Assembly: GCF_949987515.2 (NCBI RefSeq)
Contig: NC_082686.1
Coordinates: 49,577,559 to 49,641,558 of the forward strand
Length of the DNA: 64,000 nt
Origin: Delphinus delphis
Lineage: Eukaryota > Chordata > Mammalia > Artiodactyla > Delphinidae
Direction: 5' to 3'
Part shown: positions 1 through 13,395 of the stretch, piece after piece
Numbering within the stretch: position 1 is the stretch's first letter
Layout of the letters: each line of letters begins with the position of its first letter
Position numbers and translations under genes: made by a program
The notes under the pieces: model-generated
Database searches by the model: none
Seen by the model: the letters and a program-made list of their open reading frames with translations, nothing else
Told to the model about the DNA's origin: nothing

Positions 1-3000
1 GTTGATTCATTAGCAAATATTTTCTCCCATTCTGAGGGTTGTATTTTCATCTTGTTTATGGTTTCCTTTGTTGTGCAAAAGCTTTGAAGTTTCATTAGGT
101 CCCATTTGCTTATTTTTCTTTTTATTTCCATAACTCTAGGAGGTGGATCAAAAAAGATCTTGCTGTGATTTATGTCAAAGAGTGTCTTCCTATGTTTTTC
201 TCTAAGAGTTTTATAGTGTCTGGTCTTACATTTAGGTCTCGAATCCATTTTGAGTTTATTTTTGTGTATGGTGTTAGGGAGTGTTCTAATTTCATTCTTT
301 TACAGGTAGCTGTCCAGTTTTCCCAGCACCACTTATTGAAGAGACTGTCTTTTCTCCATTGTATATCATTGCCTCCTTTGTCATAAATTAGTTGACCATA
401 GGTGCGTGGGTTTATATCTGGGCTTTCTATCTTGTTCCATTGATCTATGTTTCTGTTTTTGTGCCAGTACCATATTGTCTTGATTACTGTAGTTTTTTAG
501 TATAGTCTGAAGTCAGGGAGTCTGATTCCTCCAGCTCCGTTTTTTTCCCTCAAGACTGCTTTGACTATTCGGGGTCTTTTGTGTCTCCATACAAATTTTG
601 AGATGATTTGTTCTAGTTCCGTAAAAATGCCATTGGTAATTTGATAGAGATTGCATTGAATCTTTAGATTGCTTTGGGTAGTATAGTCATTTTCACAATG
701 TTGATTCTTCCAAACCAAGAACATGTTATATCTCTCCATCTGTTGGTATCATGTTTAATTTCTTTCATCAGTGTCCTATAGTTTTCTGCATACAGGTCTT
801 TTGTTTCCCTAGGTAGGTTTATTCCCAGGTATTTTATTCTTTTTGTTGCAATGGTGAATGGGAGTGTTTCCATAATTTCTCTTTCAAATTTTTCATCATT
901 GGTGTATAGGAATGCAAGAGATTTCTGTGCATTAATTTTGTATCCTGCAACTTTACCAAATTCATTGATTTGCTCTAGTAGTTTTCTGGTGGCATTTTTA
1001 GGATTCTCTATGTAGAGTATCGTGTCATCTGCAAACAGTGACAGTTTTAATTCTTCTTTTCCAATTTGTATTCCTTTTATATCTTTTTCTTCTCTGATTG
1101 CTGTGGCTAGGACTTCCAAAACTATGTTGAATAATAGTGGTGAGAGTGGACATCTTGTCTCATTCCTGATCTTAGAGGAAATGCTCTCTGTTTTTCACCA
1201 TTGAGAATGTTGTTTGCTCTGGGTTTGTCATATATGGCCTTTATTATGTTGAGGTAGGTTCCCTCTATGCCCACTTTCTGGAGTGGTTTTATCATAAATG
1301 GGTGTTGAATTTTGTCAAAAGCTTTTTCTGCATCTATTGAGAAGATCATATGTTATTTCTTCTTGAATTTGTTAATATGGTGTATTACTTTGATTGATTT
1401 GCATATGTTGAAGAATCCTTGCATCCCTGGGATAAATCCCACTTGATCATGGTATATGATTATTTTAATGTGTTGTTGGATTCTGTTTTCTAGTGTTTTT
1501 TTGAGGATTTTTGCATCTATATTTATCAGTGATATTGGTCTGTAGTTTTCTTTTATTGTCATATCTTTGTCAACTTTTTGTATCAGGATGATGGTGGCCT
1601 CATAGAATGAGTTTGGGAGTGTTCCTTCCTCTGCAATTTTTTGGAAGAGCTTGAGAAGGATGGGTGTTAGCTCTTCTCTAAATGTTTGATAGAATTCACC
1701 TGTGAAGCCATCTGGTGCTGGACTTTTGTTTGTTGGAAGATTTTTAATCACAGTTTCAATTTCATTACTTGTGATTGGTCTGTTCATATTTTCTATTTCT
1801 TCCTGGTTCAGTCTTGGAAGGTTATACCTCTCTAAGAATTTGTCCATTTCTTCCAGGTTGTCCATTTTATTGGCATAGAGTTACTTATAGTAGTCTCTTA
1901 GGATGCTTTGTATTTCTGCAGTGTCTGTTGTAACTTCTCTTTTTTCATTTCTAATTCTATTGATTTGAGTCCTCTCCCTCTTTTTCTTGATGAGTCTGGC
2001 TAATGGTTTATCATTTTGTGTATCTTCTCAAAGAACTAGCTTTTAGTTTTATTGATCTTTGCTATTGTTTTCTTTGTTTCTGTTTCATTTATTTCTGCTC
2101 TGATCTTTATGATTTCTTTCCTTTTGCTAACTTTGGGTTTTGTTTGTTCTTCTTCCTCTGGTTCCTTTAGGTATAAGGTTAGATTGTTTATTTGAGATTT
2201 TTTTTGTTTCTTGAGGTAGGCTTGTATAGCTCTAAACTTCCCTCTTAGAACTGCTTTTGCTGCATCTCATAGGTTTTGGATCGTCGTGTTTTCATTGTCA
2301 TTTGTCTCTAGGTAATTTTTGATTTTGTCTTAGATTTCTTCAGTGATGTCTTGGTTATTTAGTAACGTATTGTTTAGCCTCCATGTGTTTGTGTTTGTTA
2401 CGTTTTTTTCCCTGTAATTCATTTCTAATCTCAGTGTGTTGTGGTCCAAAAGGTTGCTCTATATGATTTCAATTTTTTTAAATTTACTGAGGCTTGATTT
2501 GTGACCCAAGATGTGATCTATCCTGCAGAATATTCCATGCACACTTGAGAAGAAAGTGTAATCTGCTGTTTTTGGATGGAATGTCCTATAAATATCAATT
2601 AAATCTATCTGGTCTATTGTGTCATTTAAAGCTTCTGTTTCATTATTTATTTTTATTTTGGATGATCTGTCCATTGGTGTAAGTGAGGTGTTAAAGTCCC
2701 CACCTATTATTGTGTTACTGTCGATTTCCTATTTTATAGCTGTTAGCAGTTGCCTTATGCACTGAGGTGCTCCTGTGTTGGGTATGTATATGTTTATAAT
2801 TGTTATATCTTCTTCTTGGAATGATCCCTTGACCATTATGTAGTGTCCTTCCTTGTCTCTTGTAATATTCTTTATGTTAAAGTCTACTTTATATGATATG
2901 AGTATAACTACTCCAGCTTTCTTCTGATTTCAATTTTCATGGACTATCTTCTTCCATCCCCTCACTTTCAGTCTGTATGTGTCCCTAGGTCTGAAGTGGG

Positions 3001-3127
3001 TCTCTGGTAGACAGCATATATATGGATCTTGTTTTTCTATCCATTCAGAAAGCCTGTGTCTTTTGGTTGGAGCATTTAATCCATTCACGTTTAAGGTAAT
3101 TATAGATATGCATGTTCCTATGACCAT
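1..3127 (-). pseudogene. L1 copy A ORF2 (endonuclease/reverse transcriptase), decayed
   Basis: In a live L1 this protein nicks target DNA and reverse-transcribes L1 RNA at the nick. The start reads MVIGTCISIITLNVNGLN, the standard N-terminus of the AP-like endonuclease domain. The reverse-transcriptase core follows in broken pieces: a [14 protein letters not shown] block near 1700, [12 protein letters not shown] near 1300, and the catalytic FADD at complement 1024-1035. Many stops and frameshifts separate the pieces, for example around 2450-2930, 1865, 1350 and 1120. The endonuclease CCLQETHF motif reads CCLPETHF here. The C-terminal part continues past the left edge of the window. Confidence 0.92.
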
Positions 3128-3185
3128 TTTCTTAATTGTTTTGGGTTTGTTTTTGTAGGTCCTTTTCTTCTCTTGTGTTTCCCAC

Positions 3186-4131
3186 TTAGAGAAGTTCCTT
3201 TAGCATTTGTTGTAGAGCTGGCTTTGTGGTGCTGAATTCTCTTAGCCTTTGCTTGTCTGTAAAGCTTTTGATTTCTCCATCGAATCTGAATGAGTTCCTT
3301 GCCAGGTTGAGTAATCTTGGTTGTAGTTTCTTCCCTTTCATCACTTTAAGTGTATCATGCCACTCCCTTCTGGCTTGTAGAGTTTCTGCTGAGAAATCAG
3401 CTGAAGTTGTGTATCTTGGGAGTTACACAGGAGTTACACAGTAGTTACACAGTTGGGAGTTCCCTGTATGTTATTTTTCATTTTTCCCTTGCTGCTTTCA
3501 ATAATTTTTCTTTGTCTTTAATTTTTGTCAATTTGATTACTATGTGTCTCAGCATGTGTCTCCTTGGGTTTATCCTTTATGGGACCCACTGCATTTCCTG
3601 GACTTGGGTGGCTATTTCCTTTCCCATGTTAGGGAAGTTTTCTACTATAATCTCTTCAAATATTTTCTCTGGTGCTTTCTCTCTCTCTTCTCCTTCTGGG
3701 ACCCCTATAATGCGAATGTTGTTGCATTTAATGTTGTCCCATTGGTCTCTTAGGCTGTCTTTATTTCTTTTCATTCTTTTTTCTTTATTTTGTTCTACAG
3801 CAGTGAATTCCACCATTGTGTCTTCCAGGTCACTTATCCGTTCTTTTGCCTCAGTTATTCTGCTATTGATTCCTTGTAGTGTAGTTTTCATTTCAGTTAT
3901 TGTATTGTTCATCTCTGTTTGTTTGTTCTTTAATTCTTCTAGGTCTTTGTTAAACATTTCTTGCATCTTCTCGATCTTTGCCTCCATTCTTCTTCCAATT
4001 TCCTGGATCATCTTCACTATCATTATTCTGAATTCTTTTTCTGGAAGGTTGCCTATCTCCACTTCATTTAGTTGTTTTTCTGGGGTTTTATCTTGTTCCT
4101 TCATCTGGCACATAGCCCTCTGCCTTTTCAT
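3186..4131 (-). pseudogene. L1 copy A ORF1 (RNA-binding chaperone), decayed
   Basis: ORF1 protein coats L1 RNA as a trimer. The start ATG at 4131 opens MKRQRAMCQMKEQDKTPEKQ. An open stretch of 184 codons covers a charged head, a heptad-like coiled coil (roughly residues 45-115) and the start of the RRM (IRIIGVPEGEE). It ends at 3577. The remaining C-terminal domain is recognisable down to a TAA at 3186-3188 but is out of frame, and it contains an 11-bp triplication at 3421-3452. The gap to ORF2 is the usual short spacer of about 60 bp. Confidence 0.92.
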
Positions 4132-4248
4132 CTTGCCTATCTTTCTGTGAATGCAGTTTTTGTTCCACAGGCTGCAGGATTGTAGTTCTTCTTCTGCTGT
4201 CTGCCCTCTGGTGGATGAGGCTATCTAAGAGGCTTGATGCGAGGGACT

Positions 4249-7200
4249 CCATACTTTCTAATATAATAGGATTGGTGGAGAGATTCTTGGAAAGTAAACC
4301 TTTGTTTGATAAGTGTGAACAATCTATTGCCTGATAGGAGAGATAATTTTCAATTTGAGTAAATTGTCTGACTTTATCAGTATGCAGTTCCTGAAGCAAA
4401 GAGCACAGTTAATTATTGGATTACAGCCTATGTTTTGGGGCAAACATGTCCTGTGTAGTGTTTGTATTGGGGTCTCAGGTCTCAGTCCTCATGGGTAAGC
4501 TCTTTGGTTGCAGATGGTCTCAATTCACAAATGCTATGGAAGAAAGAAAATAGACAACATTAGGATAAAGTGACTGAGATACCAAGGAGGGGGCAAGATA
4601 TAGTATTAACTTGGTGATCACCATTGGCCTCTAGTGAAGGTAAGATTTGAATAAAGACTTGTACATAGTGAGGGCCAAGTTGGATATCTGGTTTATTTTT
4701 CTACTTTATTGTATTTCTCTAGATTTTGCCTGGTTTGAAGTTTAACTTAAGCTGGGTTCTGTTTATAATGATCAAAATCCTATTTTGTCCTTAGTTTTTC
4801 TCAAATATTTCTAAAGGAAAATGTGTTTTGTGTTTATATTTTCTGTAAATCCCTCAATATGTAGCTTTATTCCAATTGGAGAAAGCTGGTTTAAATGTAG
4901 GTAAATAAGAGGCTCAAGGAAGGGTGAGATATTAAATTTAAACATTCATCATAAGGTCACTTTTGAAATTCTTCTTTCCTCCTTAGTTGACTGAAGCATG
5001 CTCAAATCTGCAAAGGAGACATTTTTTCTTCTTCTAAACTGCCTTCCTTTCTCTCCATTTAGAATATCCCACTGGACACGTTCATTGAAGCAACTAACTG
5101 TTAATTTTTTCTTTTGTTTAACACAGCTCTATATTCTCCAATTTTGCTGTGTCTTCATAACATTCTAAGAAATTAGTTTCAACTTTTGCATTTTAAGAAC
5201 GATTATTTCATGCTGCAGATAATTTTTCTTCTTTTTCAGTCTTAAAATCTTGGTGACCACTTAGCAGGAAGACTTGGCATTGTTCCTGATGAATATCATG
5301 GGAAAATCTACTTTAAAATGTATATATTTAATTTTACCAATAACTAATGTAAGCCAAGCGGATACTTCTTGTTCTTTCTATAAACCACTATGTTCAAAAA
5401 GAACATAATTGAAAATGAGTTATTCTTATTTATAATTCAGCAAGAGAATTTTTTGAATTTTTCTTTCCTTTTCCTAATGAAGAGTAATTGTCATAGCAAA
5501 GCTAAAAACCAACACACTGCAGTCCAGTGTTAGATTTGTCTTTGAGCTGTAAATGGACTTTTCTTTATTGAATAGATTACTAAAACATAGATGCCTTCTT
5601 TTCACACACCATATGGTATTAAGACACACTGTATAACACTGGGATTCCAAATGAAAGAGACAGCACGTACATTAAATCACATCAGATGTGGGCTGAAGAA
5701 TAGAATTTCTGATTTTATTCTCCCTGTAGGTATAACTATATAAATTTATCCAAAGTCAATAACAAAAATTATCTTATTTGTCTCCCAGTAAAATATGAGT
5801 TAAAAGTAGAGCACGTAGTGATCTGCTAATTTACACTGCTGAACACACAGTGAGTATTCAATATTTGTTGAGTGTTTGATTAATTGGCCTCTATTCTTGT
5901 AGTTGGGGAAACAGACGAGTGATACATTATCCTGATTTTGTCCTTGGCTCTGCCACATGAGTTTATGCTACTTAGTTTTCTAGTACCATGTACCTAATGT
6001 ATATTTATGAGCATCGGCTTGAGGTCAGAAATAAAGAAAATTTCATTCTACCATGAAAATATGCATTTTCAGACTTTTTAAATTCTCTTTAACCACTAGT
6101 TCTATATTTTAATGCTATTATTAAGTCTTTGGATTCATACTTTTTATTGCCTTGTAACATTACCTTTTTGTCACTACCTGTGTTGCATTTGTGTTGATTC
6201 TCATATATGTAAGTACCATTGATCAGAATTTTTCTAAGCCTCACAGCCCTATCATTACTTGCATTTTCCAGATAAGGAAGCTGGGGATTAAAAATGGAAA
6301 GTAAATTTTCTAGTTTCATAAATAAAGCTATTGTTTTTTCAAATACTCTTTACGTCAGAAGACTTGACCTGAGTTGACACTGCTAATATGATTGTCCTTT
6401 TTCATACGCTAACCAACCATATTGCCTCCGACCTCCTCAGGTCAATGGAGCATTTCATCTGAATGGGGACTTACATATCATCAGTGGACCACTCTTTAGT
6501 TCATTCCTCTTTGGTGGACTAAATTTCTCCTTTCCAATAAAGAGGCATATCTTACATTAAAAAAATAGAATCAATAAACTTCAGTAACAAGAGTCTCCTA
6601 ATGTCCTCAGGATTTGTAGAACTCACACATAGCAGAGAGCTCGAATCCTTAGCACCTCCTAAGAGATTGTCTGCTAGAATTGAGTCTTTACACAGCTAGG
6701 CTAGATTGCTGTACTTGTAGCTAGAAATCAGAATGATCTGAATCTCACACATGCTTGTCATGGTGTAACCTGTCAAAGGAAAGGATACAGCAATCTAGGC
6801 ATCATCCCAGTCAATACCCATTGATAAAATGATTGAGTGGAATCTGTGACCCACTGCTAGCTAATTCTGTCCAATCCTTCTGCAGCAAAAAGACTCGAGT
6901 GAAAGAATTCCTCAGGATAAGCTAAAGAAATACAGGCCAATATTGATTCTGTTGCTTGTGTATACCAACAAAAAGGGAACTATTATGAAATTTCATATAG
7001 TTCTAAGCACTTGTTGGCTTAAAATAAAATCTATCATCTTACAAATTCCTTGGCCAACAAGAAAAACTGTTGCCAGGCATCTTGGAAAAAAAAAGATTAA
7101 TACTTTCACAAGTCATATTTTCCATATTTACTTGCATTCTATTTCTCCACTGATTTTTTTTTTTGTTTAATCTAATTTACCCTTGTGCCCATGAGGCAAT

Positions 7201-8745
7201 TCTAACGTACATTGCTTTGAGAAACTATCATAAAATTCTCTTGACATTAAAATTGCATATTAAAAATGTGATTGCTGCACATTCAAGTTCTGCATGGCTA
7301 TAAATTCCAGCCCAGTAATTACTCAAGCTAGATTTCCTGTTAGGAGCTTTACAGTGAGAGGTATTGACTAAAAAGTAAAGTAAACAAAATACAGTTCCAT
7401 GTCAGAAATGGATTTTATCCTTGTTCCTAGATAAGTGACAATGAATAATAAACGTGGGCAGAAATAACATGACTTATTTGCATTTAGGTAATCCAGTTAT
7501 TGCCAAATGTGTCCCCCTTTATTGAAAATTGCTCCTAATTAAGGGCCCTGAGTTCCAGGTCATCTGGGCCAGCCCAGGACAAGATGATAAAGTAGGTGAG
7601 ATTTGCCTTGATGTAGAAATCCTCCTTCTCTTACTCTTCATAGGGCTTCTGCCCTAATTATTCATTCCTTTAATCTCTGCTTATTCATTTCTTGTCTTTA
7701 CACATTAGTGTGAATTAAGTTCTTATATACCTTTTCTGGTATATTTTCATTTTGATTTTTCTCTCTGAAGGTGTTATTGAAGACTTTGCCTCCAATCCCA
7801 GGAAGTGTAGGGATCCTGATCTGGTATCTGCTATGTAGTATCTGTTATGTAGACTGGGTATATTTTAGTAATCATTTCAAACTTCCTCCAATTTCTTTAA
7901 AAGGAGTGCATAGTATTAGCTTCAGTTTCTCTCCTAATATCCTCTTCTCATTCCAGATTATGCTGTGACTAAATGCATATTTGTTTATTTTAAATTAAAG
8001 GACTATAGACCTTCTGGTATATCATCACTTCATTCATTGTTTTTCTCATCTCCCTTAACATTTCACCTTAAAATAAATAAACTCTTCTTTTTCTAAACTT
8101 TACTTGTTACCCCCTTTGTTACATTTGTCCAAATCTTATTTTTTAACACTTTTTGGTGACAGACTGTATATTCTAAAGAAAAAATGGCCTCTATAAGCAC
8201 ATGAACTTGAATAAACTCTTGATGGTCAATAACACAGTGATAATGATGTAACTCATAATATTTGTATTTTTAAGGGAGGACATAATATATCAAAGATAAA
8301 TATCAGTGTAGATAAAAATAAAGATGCCATTGGACAAAGAGACACATTTAAGTTAGAAAAAAAAGCATTGAATTTTGAATGCTTTTCTATCTTCTCAAGT
8401 GGTGATTAACATGGCCTTATTGGTTATAAGGGCTCAGCAATTTGGAAAAAAAATTGCCCTTCTTTCTCAGTGTTTTAATTAGAAGTGGAAAATAAGCTAA
8501 GTACTCCATTGAAATACAATGAAGTTCTCTTCCTTCCCAGCAGCTTCTGTGCTGGTGCCCACTTTGATTTCATTTCCCCCCCAGGCATGGTTTTGTTGCT
8601 CTGATCGTTAATATTGACATAAAACTATCAATACACAAGCTTTGTTCTGTAAATAGGATTAATGAATTGCCAAAAATTATGGAAGATAAAATGCTATGTA
8701 CAGTGGCAGTCTTCAATTCACCCAGACCTTTTCCTTCTCTCCAGC

Positions 8746-8748
<3 letters not shown>
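4249..8748. other. AT-rich sequence with no recognised gene
   Basis: About 4.5 kb of AT-rich sequence with no long open frame. I recognise only weak relics: a MIR- or L2-like tail near 5840-5885 and a possible minus-strand MIR fragment at 6225-6325. The small open frames here, up to about 76 codons, are no longer than expected by chance. Confidence 0.5.
6225..6325 (-). repeat. possible MIR fragment
   Basis: The order 'cattttccagataaggaagctggg' followed by a decayed 'aagtaa' block resembles the central part of MIR read in reverse. It is short and diverged. Confidence 0.35.

Positions 8749-8791
<43 letters not shown>
8749..8791. repeat. (AC)n microsatellite
   Basis: An uninterrupted AC dinucleotide tract of about 43 bp. 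Its length and purity make length polymorphism likely. Confidence 0.97.
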
Positions 8792-8795
<4 letters not shown>

Positions 8796-11360
8796 TCATA
8801 TGAAGGAGACCTTGAGAATGTGGTAAAGCTCCAAGTTTTCTGTAAGATGGGGAGGTGATAGGCTGAGTGTACCAAGAAGCAGTCTTTGGAGGGTTAGCTA
8901 AGATGCTCTTAGAAGGGAAAGGACAATATCTGCATGTCACAGCTCTTAAACAAACTTCTGGGAATGTATTCATGTTATATCCACATGTTCATCTCAGAGG
9001 TCTGCTCTGACTTATTTTAAGAACAATCGAAGTTCTGAAGCTCTGTGTTTCTTTCAGAGACTCAGCATCCTTTGTGTTTTCTCTTCCCAGCTTAACACAA
9101 AGACACTGTTGCATCCAGTATTCTTAGCTGATGTAAAATATTCCTCAGTGTGTCTGCACACAGTGTCTCTATGGCATTGTCACACCATCTACATTGGCTC
9201 ACATCTCAATCTCCCTGCCTCTGCCTGCTCCAGTTTCTTCACAGGTGAGCTTACTGATCTCGCCACTTACAGGACTTTGGCATTTCAGATTATTATTTAC
9301 CCCATTTGCCTCAGATTGCTCAACCCCTAGATACCATGCCTACCTTCCCAGATAGGCCATATCCTGGTTCCTTGATAAAAACATGTACTTAGAAAAACAT
9401 TTAAAGAGTTCCAATCTATCGATTTCAGTTTGGCTGGGTCTTTGTATTGAACCACCCTTTTTACTGAACTGAGGTTATAGTCACTGAGACATTCTTGCTG
9501 CCAAATTCATCTGGAACATCTGTTCTTTCTCTGATTACTAGGGCTCTCTCATGGCTCTTACATCACAATTCCCTCTGCAGAGAATAAATAGGTTTGTTGC
9601 ACTTGATTTCCTGAATCCAGGATCACTCTAGAGGCCTCAATTTACAGTTTTGGGCTTCTGTGTTGATCACCCTTTCACATTTTATACTAAAATCCTGCAT
9701 CTTCCCCAAACACCTTTTAAAGCCTGGAAGCCTTGCTTCCTTCCTGGGTATGGAGGCCAGCTCCTAACATCCAGCAGCCCTCCCTGATGCCTACTGCCAG
9801 TCTGGGTTTTAGAATATCACTATCCCTGGATTCTCTTATTGCTGGTTTTTACCCACCGTGTTGGCACATTTCATAATAATTGAGTACTTATCAATTACCC
9901 TGATTGTGCTTGAGATTGCATGATCCCTTGGCCACCAGGCCCTGCCTTCCCAGATCCTGCCATCCTCAAAGCTTTTGTCCATGCTTGCCCAGATCTGTGG
10001 ATTTTGTGTCAGGGCACATCGCTTGTCTTACTGTGAGTGCAAAATTATTCCATGCCGATTAGACCATAGATATGAGAACACATATCTTAGTTTATACGTT
10101 GAAACATTGATCACAGATCATGTTTCATAGCAGTTTAAATGTATTCCTGAGATAGAGACAAACTTTTTATGAAACTCTTCAAAGAATAGAATCATTGAGT
10201 GCCCACTTTGCTCTTCCCTGCCTCTTATCTCATCCTCCTCTTAATCCATGCAACTATGATTTCCCTGAGTCCCTCATCTCTGATAATGTCTAGTATCTGA
10301 GTATCAGTGTCTGCTGTTCTTCACCAAAGTCAAAGATGTACACTAGCTAGGTGGGCAAGACCTTGTCCTCTTCCTGGAATGGAATTTGATTTAGAAGAAT
10401 CTTTATCCTTCATTCAAACCGGGAGAACTATCCATCTTCCCGAGAATCATTTCAGTCTGTCTTGTTACTAAGCTGTCATTCTTTAAATTCAAGTCTGTGG
10501 TCTTATATTTTTAGCTGCCTAAGTTGCTGTGTAAATTGGAGGAAAAATATCCCAATAAAAGAAACCTTTTCCAGAAGGATAAAGCAGTTTGTATCTTTCT
10601 GCTCGGGAAACCCTGAAAATATGCTAGCAGAGGAAACTGAAATATCAACATACCAACTGCTTCATTTATTTGTACAAGGATTATTATTTTTCATAATTTT
10701 GAAAAATACACTCATGAAAATTACCTAGGATGCATTTATTAGATTGACAAAGTCTTCAATATGTTCTGATTAGTCAGATTATCATAATTATATATATATT
10801 TATTTATAATATTATATAAAAATCTCAGTATTAGAGAAAGATTAAAAATAAGAAAACCTGTAAAACCTAATATCATTGAAATCTGGTACCTGAAAATATA
10901 AAAATATGTCTTAAGACAATACAGAGGCAAACTCATATTCTGGAATTAGAAGTTTTACCTCCTGTTTACAATTGCTGTATATGTATTGCCACCAAAATGG
11001 ATTCTAAGTCATGGTTGGTTTTTATAAAACTGAGCATTTGTGGGATTCATGTGTTGATAACACCTAGATGTATCTCTGAGTTACTTTCTATTCGTAACTA
11101 TTTCTATTCCCTGCTACATTATGCCTATTGCCAGCAATCTTCTTAAAGCCCATTTAAGAAAAAAGCAATTTGATTATTTTTTGTCTGAGTTAGGTGACTG
11201 TTGAGTAAGTATATAATGAATTCATATATAATTTATAATATAATGAATTAAAGTTATAGAACTTACTAATTTATCAATATCTTAGTAAATTGTAAGATTA
11301 GTTGTATAGAATTTGTCAATTTATTGATATATCAGTAGTTGTGAAATTAAAAATATTTAA
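8792..11360. other. unassigned intergenic or intronic sequence
   Basis: Unique-looking sequence. The 9.0-10.0 kb part is somewhat richer in G+C than its surroundings, and 10.75-10.9 and 11.2-11.35 kb are very AT-rich. No open frame exceeds about 90 codons and I recognise no repeat family. Confidence 0.45.
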
Positions 11361-11549
11361 CGGTGGCTTCCATTTGTTAAGTGTTTATTATGTGTTAGCT
11401 GTTTTAACTGTGTGAACTTGATTCATCCACACAACCACACTATGAGGCAGATAATTAATTATTTTACAGATGAGGAAACTGAGATTTAGAGAGATTAAAA
11501 ATCTTGACCAGATCACTCAGATAATAAGGAGGGGAACTGGGACTTTGCA
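11361..11549 (-). repeat. MIR SINE
   Basis: The order of blocks follows the MIR consensus in reverse: 'catttgttaagtgtttatta', then a shared 'acacaaccacactatgaggca' type block, then 'ttttacagatgaggaaactg'. MIR is an ancient tRNA-derived SINE shared by mammals. The copy is diverged and lacks its ends. Confidence 0.8.
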
Positions 11550-11886
11550 TGATTCTCATGGGTTTTGTTTTTGTTTTAAACATCATTTACATCATTACCT
11601 CAAATGCTGCAAACACAGAGCCAAGGAATAAGGCTTGGTGATAACTTACTAAGTTACTGAGGACATCTACATATTACCATTTTACGTTAGAAATATGTAA
11701 CAAGGTCCAATCTGGAAGTGATTATGATTCAGTACCAATATCAAGTAGGTAAAATGACAGTGTATAAAGCTACATAAAGATATGAGACAGAATAGCCAAC
11801 AACATTCTACTTTAGATCTCGTAAGTTTCACTCCAGATCAATATGTCAGCTGACAAACAGCACAGTTCACATGGGACTGCTCTATT

Positions 11887-12202
11887 AAAAGCAGTAGGGG
11901 AGGGGGAAGGGTAAGCTGTGACAAAGCGAGAGAGAGGCATGGACGTATATACACTACCAAACGTAAGGTAGATAGCTAGTGGGAACCAGCCACATAGCAC
12001 AGGGAGATCAGCTCGGTGCTTTGTGACCTCCTGGAGGGGTGGGATAGGGAGGGTGGGAGGGAGACGCAAGAGGGAAGAGATATGCGAACATATGTATGTG
12101 TATAACTGATTCACTTTGTTATAAAGCAGAAACTAACACACCATTGTAAAGCAATTATACTCCAATAAAGATGTAAAAAAAAAAAAAAAAAAAAGCAGTA
12201 GG
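11887..12202 (+). mobile_element. young 5'-truncated L1 3' end with exact target-site duplications
   Basis: About 290 bp of L1 3' UTR (11899-12190) ends in AATAAA (12164-12169) and a pure A-tract. The 12-bp duplication aaaagcagtagg flanks it exactly at 11887-11898 and 12191-12202. The left edge reads tt/aaaa on the plus strand, matching the known L1 endonuclease preference TTTT/AA on the cut strand. The body aligns with the 3' UTR at 60.27-60.56 kb (type 'ctgattcactttgttataaa'). The clean duplication and low divergence suggest a fairly recent insertion. Confidence 0.95.
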
Positions 12203-12852
12203 AATACACCCCTACCGGCCATTGGGAGGGAGAGAGTGGGGAGCACAGGAATGGGTCTGTTTGTCAGATCACTGCCCCCGCCCCCATCTCAGGGACATCT
12301 AAGATAAATAAAGCCCACTTAATGGAGAAAACACAAAACGTCTTAAGTCTTCACCATCATCAAGGCCATTAAAGAGATGTAAAAAGCACAGCAGCTAACC
12401 GTATTCATAAATAGCAAACTAGCATTTGAGAAGGTAGTAAGAACTCAGTCTCATAAATAACTAGATGTATGTTAATTTAATTCTTTTGGAAGGGGAAGTA
12501 GGAGAATATAAAACATTAATCACCATCTCAGGAATGATTTATTTTGCATACATGCCTGCAGAGAGAAGGAAAGCTGTTTGCTTTTGGTAGTCTTCCAGCT
12601 CCTGCTTTCTTCTTGATCATCAGGGGGCTGCATTCACATACATCTTCTATATGTCAATAGTAGATTGCCCATCCTCTGCTTTCATGTGTGCAGCCAGAAT
12701 CCGCTGACTTTCATGGGCAAACGGTGGTGAGTTTGCTGTTTGTAATAAAGCTATTATGCATCAGACCTCTGGGTCAGACAGTCTGATCCAAAGACTGTGG
12801 CAGAAGCCCAAGTTATTATTTCTCCCTTATTATAGATGAATGAGCCCCTTTC
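12203..12852. other. unassigned sequence between two L1 fragments
   Basis: About 650 bp with no recognised gene or repeat. It includes a short C-rich run near 12273-12288. Confidence 0.4.
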
Positions 12853-13359
12853 TTTTTATCTTCAGCTTTATTGAGATATAATTGACATATAACATTGTGT
12901 AAGTTTAAGGTGTACAACATGATGATTTGATATACATGCATTTTGCGATATGTTTACCACAATAAGGTTAGTTAACACATCCATCGCCTCACATAGTTAC
13001 TTTTTTTGTGTGATGAGAACTTTTAAGATCTAATCTCTTAGCAACTTTCAGATATGCAATACGTATTGTTAACTATAGTCACCAAGCTTTAAATTATATC
13101 ATCAGAACTTATTCATCTTATAACTGGAAATTTGTACACTTTGAACACCTTCATCCATTTCCCCCATTCTCTTGACCCTGGCAACCACCAATCTACTCTG
13201 TCTCTGTGAGTTTGCTTTTTTTTATATTCCGCATGTGAGATCATATAGTATTTATCTTTCTTTGTCTGACATTTTACTTAGCATAATGCCCTATAAGCTC
13301 ATCAATGCTGTTGCAAATGATAGGATTTCCTTCTTTTTAAAAATGGCTGAATAATATTC

Positions 13360-13395
<36 letters not shown>

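Larger units (their letters stand above)
1..4248 (-). mobile_element. L1 LINE copy A, minus strand, 5'-truncated in the 5' UTR, 3' end outside the window
   Basis: A LINE-1 retrotransposon read on the minus strand. From its 5' side it holds about 117 bp of 5' UTR, ORF1 (complement of 3186-4131) and ORF2 (complement of 3127 to beyond base 1). Similarity to the 5' UTR of the plus-strand copies at 24.5 and 55.1 kb stops near 4248, so the copy is 5'-truncated, which is usual for target-primed reverse transcription. The ORF2 C-terminus, 3' UTR and poly(A) lie left of the window, so its target-site duplication cannot be checked. Both frames are interrupted, so it is a dead copy. The 5' UTR and ORF1 sequence belong to the same lineage as copies B and D, not copy C. 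Confidence 0.95.

Noticed and set aside
3421..3452. Regularly spaced short repeats as a possible CRISPR-like array
   Set aside because: The units are 11-bp direct tandem copies without spacers, inside L1 ORF1 of a vertebrate genome.
8667..8973. Frames with alternating TH or CV residues
   Set aside because: They are translations of the (AC)n microsatellite.
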